Positions 49,129 to 59,037 of a DNA stretch of 64,000 bases are shown here, in pieces. The notes under the pieces were generated by a model that made no database searches, was not told the DNA's origin, and was given only the letters and a program-made list of their open reading frames with translations. This stretch comes from Tritrichomonas foetus (lineage: Eukaryota > Parabasalia > Tritrichomonadida > Tritrichomonadidae), in the NCBI GenBank assembly GCA_001839685.1, contig MLAK01000562.1, positions 1 to 64,000 of the forward strand, written 5' to 3'. Position 1 is the first letter of the stretch. Each line of letters opens with the position of its first letter. A program made the position numbers and the translations under genes.

Positions 49129-52100
49129 TTAATATGGGTTAAACCTTTTGTGTGATGCTAGTGGAGAAAACGGAGAAACTTCATACCACATTAAAGCTTC
49201 ATCTTCCGATACTGCTGTGCTGTCATCTTCAAAGTAGAAAACATTGCCGTCAATTCTTTTTTTTGTGAAAAATGAGTAACCAACAGATGCACCCATATCA
49301 TTTGGTATTATCCCAGATCCATGTGCCTTAACAGTTGATCCACCATCAACAGTTATTTTTTCTAATTGTTTAATTCCTTCAAAGGCATCAGAATTGATTC
49401 CACTTAAAGAATCTATGTATTTTTGTGCTTTAGCATTATTGTCTTTAGCTGTTGCCAATGCAGCTGCGATCTTAAGCTCTGTTAACTTTTCATTAATCCA
49501 TGATATTCCGAGTTTTTCAACAGCAGTGATTAATGAAGGGATAATTTGGCCATATCCACGCCACATTGCTTCATAAACACCAAAGAAATGTGATAATGCA
49601 GCAATCTCATCAGATACTTCATTTGAAGATTGGACGATTGATAAAATAGCTTTTATTTCCGAGTAATCATAAAAATTTACAGACATTAATGATCGAATCA
49701 AATTAGCTGCAGTTGTTTCAGCTTCTTTTTGCTTACCAGCAAGTATTAAACATTGAACTTTGTTTGCACCTTTCATTCGATTTACTTCTGATGAATACTG
49801 GTCAAGTGAACGAAGTTTATGTTGAAGGTAAAATTTGTTTCTTGCTGTTTCATTTTCAAAAGGAATTAAATTAACATATTTTCTTTTAGCTGAGTTAGAA
49901 AGTAAATCAAATGCATTTTCATAGCATCCGTTTACAATACAATATATAACAAATTCTTCTCTGATCGGTGCTTGAAAATCTACATCTTCAATACATTTAA
50001 CAATTTCCATTGCCCAACAAATTTCACCGCAATGAATCAATCGGTAAGCTGCTCCAATTACATCGCCAACAGTTAGTAATGCTGCTGCAGCAAATAATGG
50101 CTTTCCATCTCGTGCATACATAAGAGATTTTTGTGATGAAACTTGATAAAGGCTAAAATCATCTGCTTCATTAAAATCAGTTTGAAGAAAAGGTGGTGGC
50201 TCAACACATTTGGTTGTATCCTTTTCAATTCGCATGGTTTTAGTACGAGGAGCAAATGTTTTTTCTTTCATTGATGCACATACTAATTCTGCTGAATTAA
50301 ATTCATGCAATGAAAGAAGCTGTTCAATTGCAATTTCAGGTTTATCAGCAACTACAGAATGTTCTGGTTCACCTTCAGTTCCACGAAGCATTTGTCCACG
50401 CATCATTACTAAATTTTGCCAAAACTTGTAGCTCACAGCAGGAGCAAATGATATTGCTTTGTCATATTCACCTGCCAGAAATAGAAGTTCACAAGCTTTT
50501 TTAATATCACCTGTCTTTAATGAAATATCAGCTGCTTCAGTGAGAGAACGCTTAGCATTCTTTGCACGAAGTAAAGTTTCTTGATCTTTTGGAAGAGCTG
50601 CTGTTAATTTAGAAACTCGTTTTTTAGCAATTCTTATGACATCATTGGCATGGCATAGTTCATTATTAAAAAACGTAACACGTGTTCCATCATGTAGAAC
50701 TCTATGAAGAAGTTTTAATAGTTCTGAGCAGCCTTCATAATTACAATATTTCTGAATTGCGAATTTTTCATCACTTAAAACTGCATTTATCTTCTCTTCT
50801 GGAAACAGACGATCAACGGACCAAAGGCGAACTGTTTCATCACGAGAAGCTGTAGCAACTAGCATTGGATGATCTTTGTGTGAAGAAATTCCATAAATAT
50901 GAGTGGAATGGGCTTGAACATTCATAATCTTACTCATATTTCGAGTATCCCATAAAACTAAGAACCCATCATAACCACCTGAAAATAAAAGATAGTCAAT
51001 TGATCGACTCCAGCACACAGGCCTTGCTTTGCCTGCGTGTCCAGGTGCAAGAACAGCTTTTGCTGCATCTAAATAAAAAACTAAAATATTACCATCATCA
51101 TCAGAAGCTGCAATTCGTTTATCATCATTTGGATGCCAGTCAACTTCAAATAATGGACTTGTAGAACCTCCTTTGATGATTTGATACGCACCACCTTCCA
51201 TTCGCACATAAAGGCCTCCATCAGCGCATGCTAAAGCAATGGATTCTGTTGTATTTGACCATTGTGCCCTTTTCAATTGACTTTTAGTCGTAATTGTTGT
51301 TTTTACTTTCAATGATTTCAAACTAAAGAATCTACAAGCTTTATCTTCTCCAGATGTTGCAATAAGATCATTATTGTGTAAACACCAGCTTACACCAATG
51401 ATTTGACCATTGTGTATTTTCTCGCAAAACACAACACGATGCTCTTTAACTGAATAAATAAATAGTTCACCTTTAATAGTTCCGCATGCTGTGTAGCCAC
51501 CTCCTGGCGAAAAACTAATGCATAAAAATCGCTTTCTATCTGCTGGTGTGAAACGATCTTTAACTGTTAATGATGGTGAATTCCAAAACACAATTTTTCC
51601 ATCAGATGAAGTCGTTGCAAAGATTGAACTTTCAGTTGGTAAGAATTGACAGGAAAAAACAGTGTTTGTATGTGCGCAAATGATGGTTTTGGTTAATTGC
51701 CGCCTATGAACATCGAAAACACCTAATGATCCATCTTGAAAAGCAAGAACAAAATCTTTATCATTAATTGCAACAATAGAAACCATTCCACAATTGTAAA
51801 CAGAAATTGTATCAATACACTCACCTGTTGCAACACACCAAATATATATCAAACCTTTTTTATAATCACCTGTTATGACATGACCGGGAATTAGGCCAAC
51901 CCAATCACCAGATTTACAAATTAAATCATCTCTTTTGCACTCTGCAATAACGTTAAAGTTTGGTAAAAATGTAAACACTTTCCATGTTGGTGATTTTGAA
52001 ACCATTAAACAATTCAAACTATTTAATGGATCAAATTTCAAACAATATACACTATTTTGAGGTTCTGACACTGCTGTAGTTGAATCATCATAATTCAAAC

Positions 52101-52614
52101 GAATAATAGAATTATTTTTTCCAACGAGAATTGAAACATTTTCCATTTCTGGATTAACAATAAAAAATTTTAAAGCAGGTAAAGAAATTACAAATATTGA
52201 TTTCAATTCTTTCTTCGAAACATTATAAATCAACACTTTTCCAAGAAGTTTTGAAAACATCAAAAGATTAGTTGCTTTAAAATTAAATTCCATCCAACAA
52301 ATATCTGCATCTTGTTCTAATATTTGCTGGTCATAAATTGAATGCTCTACAAAATCATATAATTGCAAAACTCCATTTTGATACAAAATAGCAACAACTT
52401 TAGGCATTGATTTTGAAAGTCGAATCATTTTTATTTGTGATGAACCTTGGCATAAAGTTTCGCAATGTTTAAACTCAGGAAGAATATAAAATAATATTGA
52501 CCACTTTGAAGCACATGCATAAAACTTTTTGTTACGTGTTACTTGACCATATCCACCAGGAATTACGCCTCCTGGGGCAATTGATATCTTTCGAATACCA
52601 TTTTTATTGCTCAT
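49129..52614 (-). CDS. WDR17-like WD40 and helical-solenoid protein
   Basis: The 1161-residue protein has about 620 N-terminal residues of WD40 repeats, enough for two beta-propellers. Clear repeat ends are KIVFWNSPS, LVLWDTRN and VRLWSVDRL. A helical solenoid follows (about 680-1100), beginning with ADISLKTGDIKKACELLFLA and with a later LLTVGDVIGAAYRLIHCGEI. The block YLLFSGGYDGFLVLWDTRNM...AHSTHIYGISSHKDHPML...ATASRDETVRLWS matches the WDR17 pattern well. The overall plan of propellers plus solenoid is that of coatomer and intraflagellar-transport proteins. The role of WDR17 is not established. Sec31 and IFT proteins were considered, but the order and motifs fit less well. Confidence 0.75.
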   Translation of the reverse strand: MSNKNGIRKISIAPGGVIPGGYGQVTRNKKFYACASKWSILFYILPEFKHCETLCQGSSQIKMIRLSKSMPKVVAILYQNGVLQLYDFVEHSIYDQQILEQDADICWMEFNFKATNLLMFSKLLGKVLIYNVSKKELKSIFVISLPALKFFIVNPEMENVSILVGKNNSIIRLNYDDSTTAVSEPQNSVYCLKFDPLNSLNCLMVSKSPTWKVFTFLPNFNVIAECKRDDLICKSGDWVGLIPGHVITGDYKKGLIYIWCVATGECIDTISVYNCGMVSIVAINDKDFVLAFQDGSLGVFDVHRRQLTKTIICAHTNTVFSCQFLPTESSIFATTSSDGKIVFWNSPSLTVKDRFTPADRKRFLCISFSPGGGYTACGTIKGELFIYSVKEHRVVFCEKIHNGQIIGVSWCLHNNDLIATSGEDKACRFFSLKSLKVKTTITTKSQLKRAQWSNTTESIALACADGGLYVRMEGGAYQIIKGGSTSPLFEVDWHPNDDKRIAASDDDGNILVFYLDAAKAVLAPGHAGKARPVCWSRSIDYLLFSGGYDGFLVLWDTRNMSKIMNVQAHSTHIYGISSHKDHPMLVATASRDETVRLWSVDRLFPEEKINAVLSDEKFAIQKYCNYEGCSELLKLLHRVLHDGTRVTFFNNELCHANDVIRIAKKRVSKLTAALPKDQETLLRAKNAKRSLTEAADISLKTGDIKKACELLFLAGEYDKAISFAPAVSYKFWQNLVMMRGQMLRGTEGEPEHSVVADKPEIAIEQLLSLHEFNSAELVCASMKEKTFAPRTKTMRIEKDTTKCVEPPPFLQTDFNEADDFSLYQVSSQKSLMYARDGKPLFAAAALLTVGDVIGAAYRLIHCGEICWAMEIVKCIEDVDFQAPIREEFVIYCIVNGCYENAFDLLSNSAKRKYVNLIPFENETARNKFYLQHKLRSLDQYSSEVNRMKGANKVQCLILAGKQKEAETTAANLIRSLMSVNFYDYSEIKAILSIVQSSNEVSDEIAALSHFFGVYEAMWRGYGQIIPSLITAVEKLGISWINEKLTELKIAAALATAKDNNAKAQKYIDSLSGINSDAFEGIKQLEKITVDGGSTVKAHGSGIIPNDMGASVGYSFFTKKRIDGNVFYFEDDSTAVSEDEALMWYEVSPFSPLASHKRFNPY

Positions 52615-52793
52615 TATCTAGATTTTTTAAACGTATACAATTTTTTGAATACATCATTTATTCAAAAATTGAAGTAATATTGAAAATTCATTACATGTCT
52701 CTTTCAAAGTTGAAATAGAAATTCGATATAGATTCAATGTATTGACCAGTTAATAGCATAAAAAGTTTTATCGTAATCAAACGGTCGTTATTC

Positions 52794-53453
52794 ATGTATT
52801 TCTCAACTGTTATACTCTACTTTTTACTTGGATGCATAACATCATTGATGTCAACTATTTTTTTATCTTTTGTGATCAGAACCAGACTATTGAGTTACAT
52901 TTTGGGAGCATTTTTAATAATTTTATCTTTTATCCTGTTGTTACTTACAATCTTCAAATATAAAACATGCTATGATCATTTTGTATTTATAATAGCATCT
53001 GTATTTTGTTTGATTGGCGGTTCTTTATGTGAAGTGATAAATTCTCAATATCACATTAAATCACATTATTTTAATCGTGCTTCTGTCTACTTTTTCATAG
53101 AAGGATCTGTATCTATAACATTATCTCTTTTATGGCCAATATTTACAAAAATATTCATGAAAAAAATTATTCCCGCATCAGCAATCAATCGAGAACAGGA
53201 AAGACTTTTGTATACTATGATTAATTTATTAAATGCACTTTTATTGGCACTTGTAATTCCATCAACTGATTCTGTTACAACTTCATCACTTTCAATTTAT
53301 GCAATTCTTTATTCGTTTGGCATTTGGCTCGTTGGTGGAACATTTGCAGCCACCTGTGGTATATCAATAGAAAGGAAAGCTAAAAAAATTAAAAGAGAAG
53401 CAACTAGAGTGACTGCAACATCAAAGGCAGGAGTTGTTGATGATATAAATTAA
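52794..53453 (+). CDS. Six-pass membrane protein, function unknown
   Basis: The 219-residue protein has six hydrophobic segments at about 5-27, 33-54, 62-81, 96-116, 138-157 and 167-190. A basic C-terminal tail follows (KKIKREATR) and it ends DDIN. No family was recognised. The absence of a cleavable signal peptide and the small loops suggest an integral protein of the surface or endomembrane. The ATG chosen is the first in the frame. Confidence 0.7.
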   Translation: MYFSTVILYFLLGCITSLMSTIFLSFVIRTRLLSYILGAFLIILSFILLLLTIFKYKTCYDHFVFIIASVFCLIGGSLCEVINSQYHIKSHYFNRASVYFFIEGSVSITLSLLWPIFTKIFMKKIIPASAINREQERLLYTMINLLNALLLALVIPSTDSVTTSSLSIYAILYSFGIWLVGGTFAATCGISIERKAKKIKREATRVTATSKAGVVDDIN

Positions 53454-53872
53454 TATTATTATGTTTGATGAATCTGACATATCGAAATTGACCATATTCA
53501 ATGGTGAATTAATTCATCCACTTTCATCTGAAATCGAATTTTTTCATGATAAAACCATGGAAATTTAATGAAAATGGTGTGATTAACCAGTATAGATCTT
53601 TTCAAGTTGTATTGTTTATAAATATTTCTATGTTATTTTAATAATGAACATCTCTCTTTTTTTGTGATTTTTTTTAAAAACTACGAATAGGAAGAAAACA
53701 TTCTTCGTGAGGAAGCTTTATCTTACAGAGAAAGAGCTTATAGTATATATATTTATTAATAGAATAATAAATCGAAAAATGAATTTCATATAATCCCGAA
53801 TGGAAGAAAGCATAAATAACGCAAAAATAGAAAGAACACATACATATGTTAAATGTATCATTATATGCCTCT
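53454..53872. other. Intergenic region with one 35-codon frame
   Basis: Convergent 3' spacer. The frame at 53461-53568 (starting MFDESDISKLTIF) is too short to support as a gene. Confidence 0.45.
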
Positions 53873-54523
53873 TTAATGCTTCTTTTCACAAACACCATTA
53901 TTACCCGCAAATGGATCCGCCATGAAAGAAGATCCTAATCCGAAATCGTTTTTGAATAATCCCGGAGCCCCAACCTTCTCTTTCTCAAAGAGGTTCGGAA
54001 GAGGATCTTCGCTGATTTTTGAAGATTCTGGAATGACTGTTTCGTAGTTGTTATTTCGAACAAGCCAGCTTTCAGCGGACTGTTTCTCTTGCGAGTTGAT
54101 AATTTCCTTCATTATGAGAGGGAAATCTGGAAGGGATTCCCATGTCATCAAAGCCAAATCGTTTAATCTGGCAATTTCTTCTCTTCTTGTAATTTCTGTT
54201 GGATCGCGTGTAACTTTGAAGTATTGAATTGTGTCTCTTTTCTCCATAGATTCGAGGAATTTTCGACTTCGCTCTTTTGAAGGAAGTTTCTTTAGAAGAA
54301 GGACAAATTTCGAGCCGTTGGTGGTATTGTAATATCCAAAAGAAAAACTTGGGTCGATGACCTTACCATTGTGGGCAATAATGAGGCGAGTTCCAGCGAG
54401 AGCCGAAAAACCGAATTCGGCCAAGGTTTCACCTATTTGGTCACTTGACAAGGCGTCGATGATCTGAGCTCCACCCCAGTTCCAACGAGCGATGACTCGA
54501 AGATGTTTCGGTTCTTGCATCAT
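53873..54523 (-). CDS. Protein with a ubiquitin-fold-like N-terminal domain
   Basis: The first 80 or so residues of this 216-residue protein fit a ubiquitin fold. Strands are HLRVIARWNWG and RLIIAHNGKVID, a helix is SSDQIGETLAEFGF, and the last strand is KFVLLLKKL after PSFSFGYYNTTNG. Sequence identity to ubiquitin itself is low. The middle (about 85-150) is helical and charged; the end is low complexity and carries FGLGSSFMADPFAG. No Gly-Gly terminus is present. The protein starts with Met-Met. The function is unknown. Confidence 0.6.
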   Translation of the reverse strand: MMQEPKHLRVIARWNWGGAQIIDALSSDQIGETLAEFGFSALAGTRLIIAHNGKVIDPSFSFGYYNTTNGSKFVLLLKKLPSKERSRKFLESMEKRDTIQYFKVTRDPTEITRREEIARLNDLALMTWESLPDFPLIMKEIINSQEKQSAESWLVRNNNYETVIPESSKISEDPLPNLFEKEKVGAPGLFKNDFGLGSSFMADPFAGNNGVCEKKH

Positions 54524-54881
54524 AAACTGGAGTTGAAAAAGGATTTCTGTTTTGTTTTTTCACTTTTTCTAAGATTTTCATACAAATATTGAGAAATCAA
54601 AGATATTTCCGATTCGTAATTAATTCAAATTCTTAGGGTTTCTAATAGAAACGATGTAAACATTTTCAAATAATTGTCTACCAAAAACTTTACAAAATAT
54701 TATTGGCTAACTTTTTGAAAAGAAACAAATCATTCTCCACTCTTTCATTGAATATAACATTCAATAAATAATATTACAACTGATAACAGTTTGAAAAAAT
54801 TTCACAACTTTTTGGTTCGAAATGGGCTTGATGATAAAAGCTTTGTCATTCTTTAGAACATCGAGATAAAAATCGTTCATC
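54524..54881. other. Spacer before the inverted-repeat element, no gene seen
   Basis: AT-rich upstream region of the ubiquitin-fold-like gene, reaching to the left edge of the 3.1-kb element. Confidence 0.5.
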
Positions 54882-54908
54882 TTAAGGATAAACTCCGGTG
54901 AAGTGATG
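54882..54908 (+). repeat. Left 27-bp terminal inverted repeat
   Basis: It starts TTAAGGATAAACTCCGGTGA and ends AGTGATG. It matches the right end at all 27 positions on the opposite strand. Confidence 0.85.
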
Positions 54909-55494
54909 TGAAGAATCATTCTTCAATGGATGACCNCGGGATCAAAAAGTTTGTTCATATTCTGAGCATTTGAATGATGTAAAATATTAGGGTCCCTTTT
55001 CAGATTGACCTAAAGGTCAAAATGAATAAGATACAAATATCGAAAACAAAAGTATTGCAAAGCAATTAAACAAACAATCTAATAAAATCTTTTGAAGCAA
55101 ACATAAAGCTTGACGCAACTCATCTCATTTTCTCTTATCTAATTTCTGATTTCAGATTGATTCAAATGTTTTTTATCTTTCAGTAATTTTCCATAGCGCC
55201 CCTGGTTATACTTTATAGTTTTCTACTCCCTATGTGGTTTTTCTCATACATTCAAATTTGCATCATTCATAAACATGTTTTCATCAAAGATCGTCCACCA
55301 TATTTCACTAAGCCTTTGCCAAAATGACCTGGTTAACCATAAAAAGCTCCAAAATTCCCGGTTTGTTAACCAAATCGAACGATAGTAATTCTCGATTGAA
55401 CCTCTCGATGGTTAACAAAAAAAATCTAACTAAAGGTTAACCTAACCATTTNGTTGGTTTACCAAAAACCTTTCACCAACCGACCGATATATTT

Positions 55495-55508
55495 TTTGGT
55501 TAACCAAA
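55495..55508. repeat. Palindrome TTTGGTTAACCAAA, copy 1
   Basis: A perfect 14-base palindrome. Further GGTTAACC sites at 55331-55338 and 55435-55442 lie close by, and partial ones at 55365 and 55410. Confidence 0.7.
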
Positions 55509-56423
55509 TTTAATAGAAAAATTAGCTACTCCATATTATTCCATTTTTTAAAGATGAACTTCAATTACAAGTCATGTATTACATTTAATTTAACGAAAAA
55601 TAGTAAAATATATGAAAAATGGAAGAAGAAGTCGAATTTTGGCACTTTCAATCACCATTATTTTCCAATGATTTCGATATTACCAATCATTAACATTTCA
55701 ATGATTGTTAAATAACAAAGAAAGAAAGTAATTAAACTCATTTCAATATTTATAAAAATTATAATTCATAATTAATTATTTTTAATATTCATCAATAGAA
55801 TTCAAACTGATAGAACCAATTAAAAATTATTCTAAAGAATTTAATACAACTGATCGATTCAACTTATGATATCCCAACAATAAAACTATCATTGATCCAT
55901 GACTAACTCATAAATTTAATCAGATGTATTTTTTAAAAAAATTATATAAAATTCCACAAATAAAAGGGGTTTACGTTTAAAAAGATTTGAAGATAAAGTA
56001 GAAGAAGAAAACGAACGATAAATAAGTTTAAATAAAGATTCAATGATGGATAAACTTGAAGAATACATGGAAGAAATATAAATATATATAAAATATTAAA
56101 GAAGCAATTAAGAAAATAATTTGTTTCATGAATGAAATAAATTACATTGCAACATTAGTATCTCCACCTTCTGTAACTTGAACAACTATATAAGGATGAA
56201 TTTCTATTCTTTTTGTTTTAAAATTTAAACATTTCTGAAAATTATAAATCGAATTCATCGAAATCTAAATTCTGATGATGATTGTAAATAAATCCTAATT
56301 GTCTATTCTCTCATGAAAATATTAATAAAGATGCTACTTCATTCTTTATAAATGTTTTATTACCTTTCCAACCTAAATTAATAATATATGAGACAATATT
56401 GAATATATAATTATTTCTGACGT

Positions 56424-56439
56424 TTTTGGTTAACCAAAA
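56424..56439. repeat. Palindrome TTTTGGTTAACCAAAA, copy 2
   Basis: A perfect 16-base palindrome containing the same core as the one at 55495, about 930 bases away. It lies just before the decayed reading frame. Confidence 0.7.
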
Positions 56440-56508
56440 GTCAGATGTCACTTTTGAAAAACTTTTGGTTCATTTTTTGGTTAATCATTACCTTCAATAC
56501 CCCAAACC

Positions 56509-57165
56509 ATGTCAGAAATAAATGATATTAGTAATCAAATATTGAAGTTAAATAAACTTCCAAAAGTATGTGAAGAATGCTTGACGAGTTTGAAAGTTGT
56601 TGAAGAATCATTCATTTGATTTAACAATAGTTTTAAAAAACCAGAATCATCATTTTTACACCAAATTGCCAAAATTTCCAGCGAACTAACTGATGTTATT
56701 GTCCAGTATCTAGGTAGAAATTCCGTTTCGTAACTTCTAAAGAGAATATTATTACTTCTCTCTATCTAATGTCCAAAAACTGGTATGTAGTGAAGCATCT
56801 CCTCTTATTGAAAAAGCTTTTATGGAATTTTCCAATGCACACAATAGAATTCAAAAAGGTTATTTGATTCATCGTATGTTAAAAATGATGGAATAGTAGA
56901 AACAACTCTTAACTTTCTTAGAAATGGAGAAGAAGTTGTAAAGGCAACATTTCATACATCCAATTCGACAATTAATATCTAAATTCAAGAAGAATTGGCT
57001 TCAAGTACTTCTCTACTTATAGGCAGTTTTGATAATTATAATAAATAGGTGAAATATCAGCTCTTATTGAAATATAATTGGGTAAATGAAGCGAATTTAT
57101 CACTAAATCTTATTCTTAAAGAACCAAGTAAAATCTTTACGTTGACAAAAATACTATTGAATTAA
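56509..57165 (+). pseudogene. Decayed protein-coding gene inside the inverted-repeat element
   Basis: Protein-like sequence can be read from ATG at 56509 (MSEINDISNQILKLNKLPKV). It passes an in-frame TGA, then moves to another frame (NVQKLVCSEASPLIEKAFME) and back (GIVETTLNFLRNGEEVVKAT). Several TAA and TAG stops lie between. The composition is that of a soluble helical protein rather than random AT-rich DNA. No transposase signature or known domain was recognised. Confidence 0.5.
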
Positions 57166-57988
57166 AAGAGGAGAATAAAAAAAGAAAGATGATACTCAAA
57201 AAGATATTCATACATCACTATGTTTCAATGTGCTGATGTGCTTTTGCTATTCCTTTGAATTCGGAGTATCGCCCTTTTTTTTTTCTCCCCAAAGCTATTT
57301 CAAATGATTATTATTGCTTTCTTAAATTACCTATTTAGATGTTATATTATGTTTTGTTACATGAGTTTGAATTCTAGAGATTAGGTCAAAGTATTGAAAT
57401 TAAATGATATTTAATTATCATATTTTATAGATGTGTACAATAATATGTATAGTAGCATTCAATAAAGAATTTATAAATTATAACCAGTTACTTTCCAGAA
57501 TCACTGTGATGAAAATATTAAGGAAAAATATATTGTTAACATTCCGAACTTCTTTTGTAACTTATCTCTGGTAGTAAGAATCTGTCTCCAGAAATGCATT
57601 AGATTCATCTTCATTGATGAAATGAATATTAATTAAAAAATGAATTATTTTTATANTTGACAAAAAAGATGATTAGTGTATTGCTATGAAAATCTATAAA
57701 AAAATTTTGAAGATATATATTTTGCTCATAACTTTGGGAAGAGATCCCGGCGAAGGAGAAAATATTAATTTTTGATAACTTTTTGCATTCTAGGATCTTT
57801 AATTTGAACTCCCTTGTTAGAGGACGGCTTTATAGCTGTTTTGTGGATGATTATTGTTTTGATTAAATGAGATAAACCGAATTTCCGAATACTGAGTGGA
57901 TAGATAGATCATGGATTCAAAATTGATAAAAAAAGCACGTTTATAAAAAGGACTTTTTTCATCAAAAAGTTTCTTATCGTCGATTTGT

Positions 57989-58015
57989 CATCACTTCACC
58001 GGAGTTTATCCTTAA
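57989..58015 (-). repeat. Right 27-bp terminal inverted repeat
   Basis: It reads inward on the minus strand as TTAAGGATAAACTCCGGTGA then AGTGATG, identical to the left end. Confidence 0.85.
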
Positions 58016-59037
58016 TAAATATGAAAGTGATATGTTCGATTAATTCAATTGTTTTCAAAGATTTGTGTCCTTTGAATTTTCAAAAGATATATTTACCACA
58101 ACTTTCCAACAGAATTTTCAAAAGATATATTTACCATATCATATGGCAAGACCTCAGATTACATGAATTTAGGGGAAAAAAACTTAACTTAGAAACGCTT
58201 GATCTCAGAGGAAAAAGCTCTTACTTTTATATGCTTTACAAAATAAGAATATTTTGCAGAAAACTTTCATTGTTTGAACTTTTTAAGATCTTAAATGGCT
58301 AAGAAATGACCATTTAATTATTGATAAAATAAAGAGATCAGAAAGTTATTCAATTCCTTTTATAATTTTCTGAAAGCTCTCATAAATTTATTCTATTTTA
58401 AATTCGTTATATTCATTATATATTCAAAAAGTGGGAAATCATAGTTGTGAAATACAATCTGAAAAAAAACTTTTGTGAAAAATGCATTGTTTATTCACTA
58501 TATTTTCCGGAAATTATTGATTTTGCAGGTGTCATTCATTAATATAAAATAGTGTTTTATTTGTTTTTTCATTCTTGAGAAATACATATTATTTCACAAT
58601 CATGAATAACAGGATACGCTTGAAATGATGAAATAAATATTTGTTAATGCACTATTATGATTTTGAATGACTCAACGAATTGTCCAAATCATTATGATAT
58701 GAATTGTGATCACATATTTCAAAGACTCGCTATATTGCAATATAATGTATAGCCTAATTATTTTGAATATCTTAATTATGAAAAATTATCATTAAATACA
58801 TTGCTGATCGAATGATTCGATAAAGGATAAATGTCTGAGAGGGGAATGTTTTTCGAGATCAATTTCCATTCCACCATTATCATATTTTAAATCTCTCTAA
58901 ATAAAATATCAACTCTTTCTTCGAATGGATTTAATTAATATATAAATGTTTAAAGAATAATAAAAGAACTACTGATAAATCAAGTGAAGATTAGATAGTT
59001 ACATTGAAAAGAAACTAGCACTATTTTAGATTTAATA
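58016..59037. other. Intergenic region, no gene supported
   Basis: One kilobase between the element and the end of the large surface-protein gene. A 93-codon frame starting at 58021 spans a local duplication (58074-58136) and is Ile/Phe/Leu/Lys-rich with no family likeness; I do not call it a gene. Confidence 0.5.
58074..58136. repeat. 25-bp direct repeat
   Basis: GAATTTTCAAAAGATATATT plus TACCA occurs at 58074-58098 and again at 58112-58136. It is just outside the right end of the element. Confidence 0.75.

Larger units (their letters stand above)
54882..58015. mobile_element. Decayed DNA-transposon-like element with 27-bp inverted ends
   Basis: Bases 54882-54908 are an exact reverse complement of 57989-58015. 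Both outer edges read TTAA, so TTAA could be the target duplication, as in piggyBac-type elements. TA alone, as in Tc1/mariner, is equally possible. Inside TTAA the ends start GGATAAACTCCGGTGAAGTG. The 3134 bases between have no long open frame but contain a wrecked gene (56509-57165), palindromes of the form TTTGGTTAACCAAA, and all three ambiguous bases of the window. No transposase motif is readable, so the family is not assigned. Confidence 0.6.

Noticed and set aside
53461..53568. 35-codon frame MFDESDISKLTIF...
   Set aside because: Too short to support without conservation, although its composition is not unreasonable.
58021..58302. 93-codon frame right of the inverted-repeat element
   Set aside because: It spans a local 25-bp duplication and resembles no family; likely chance.
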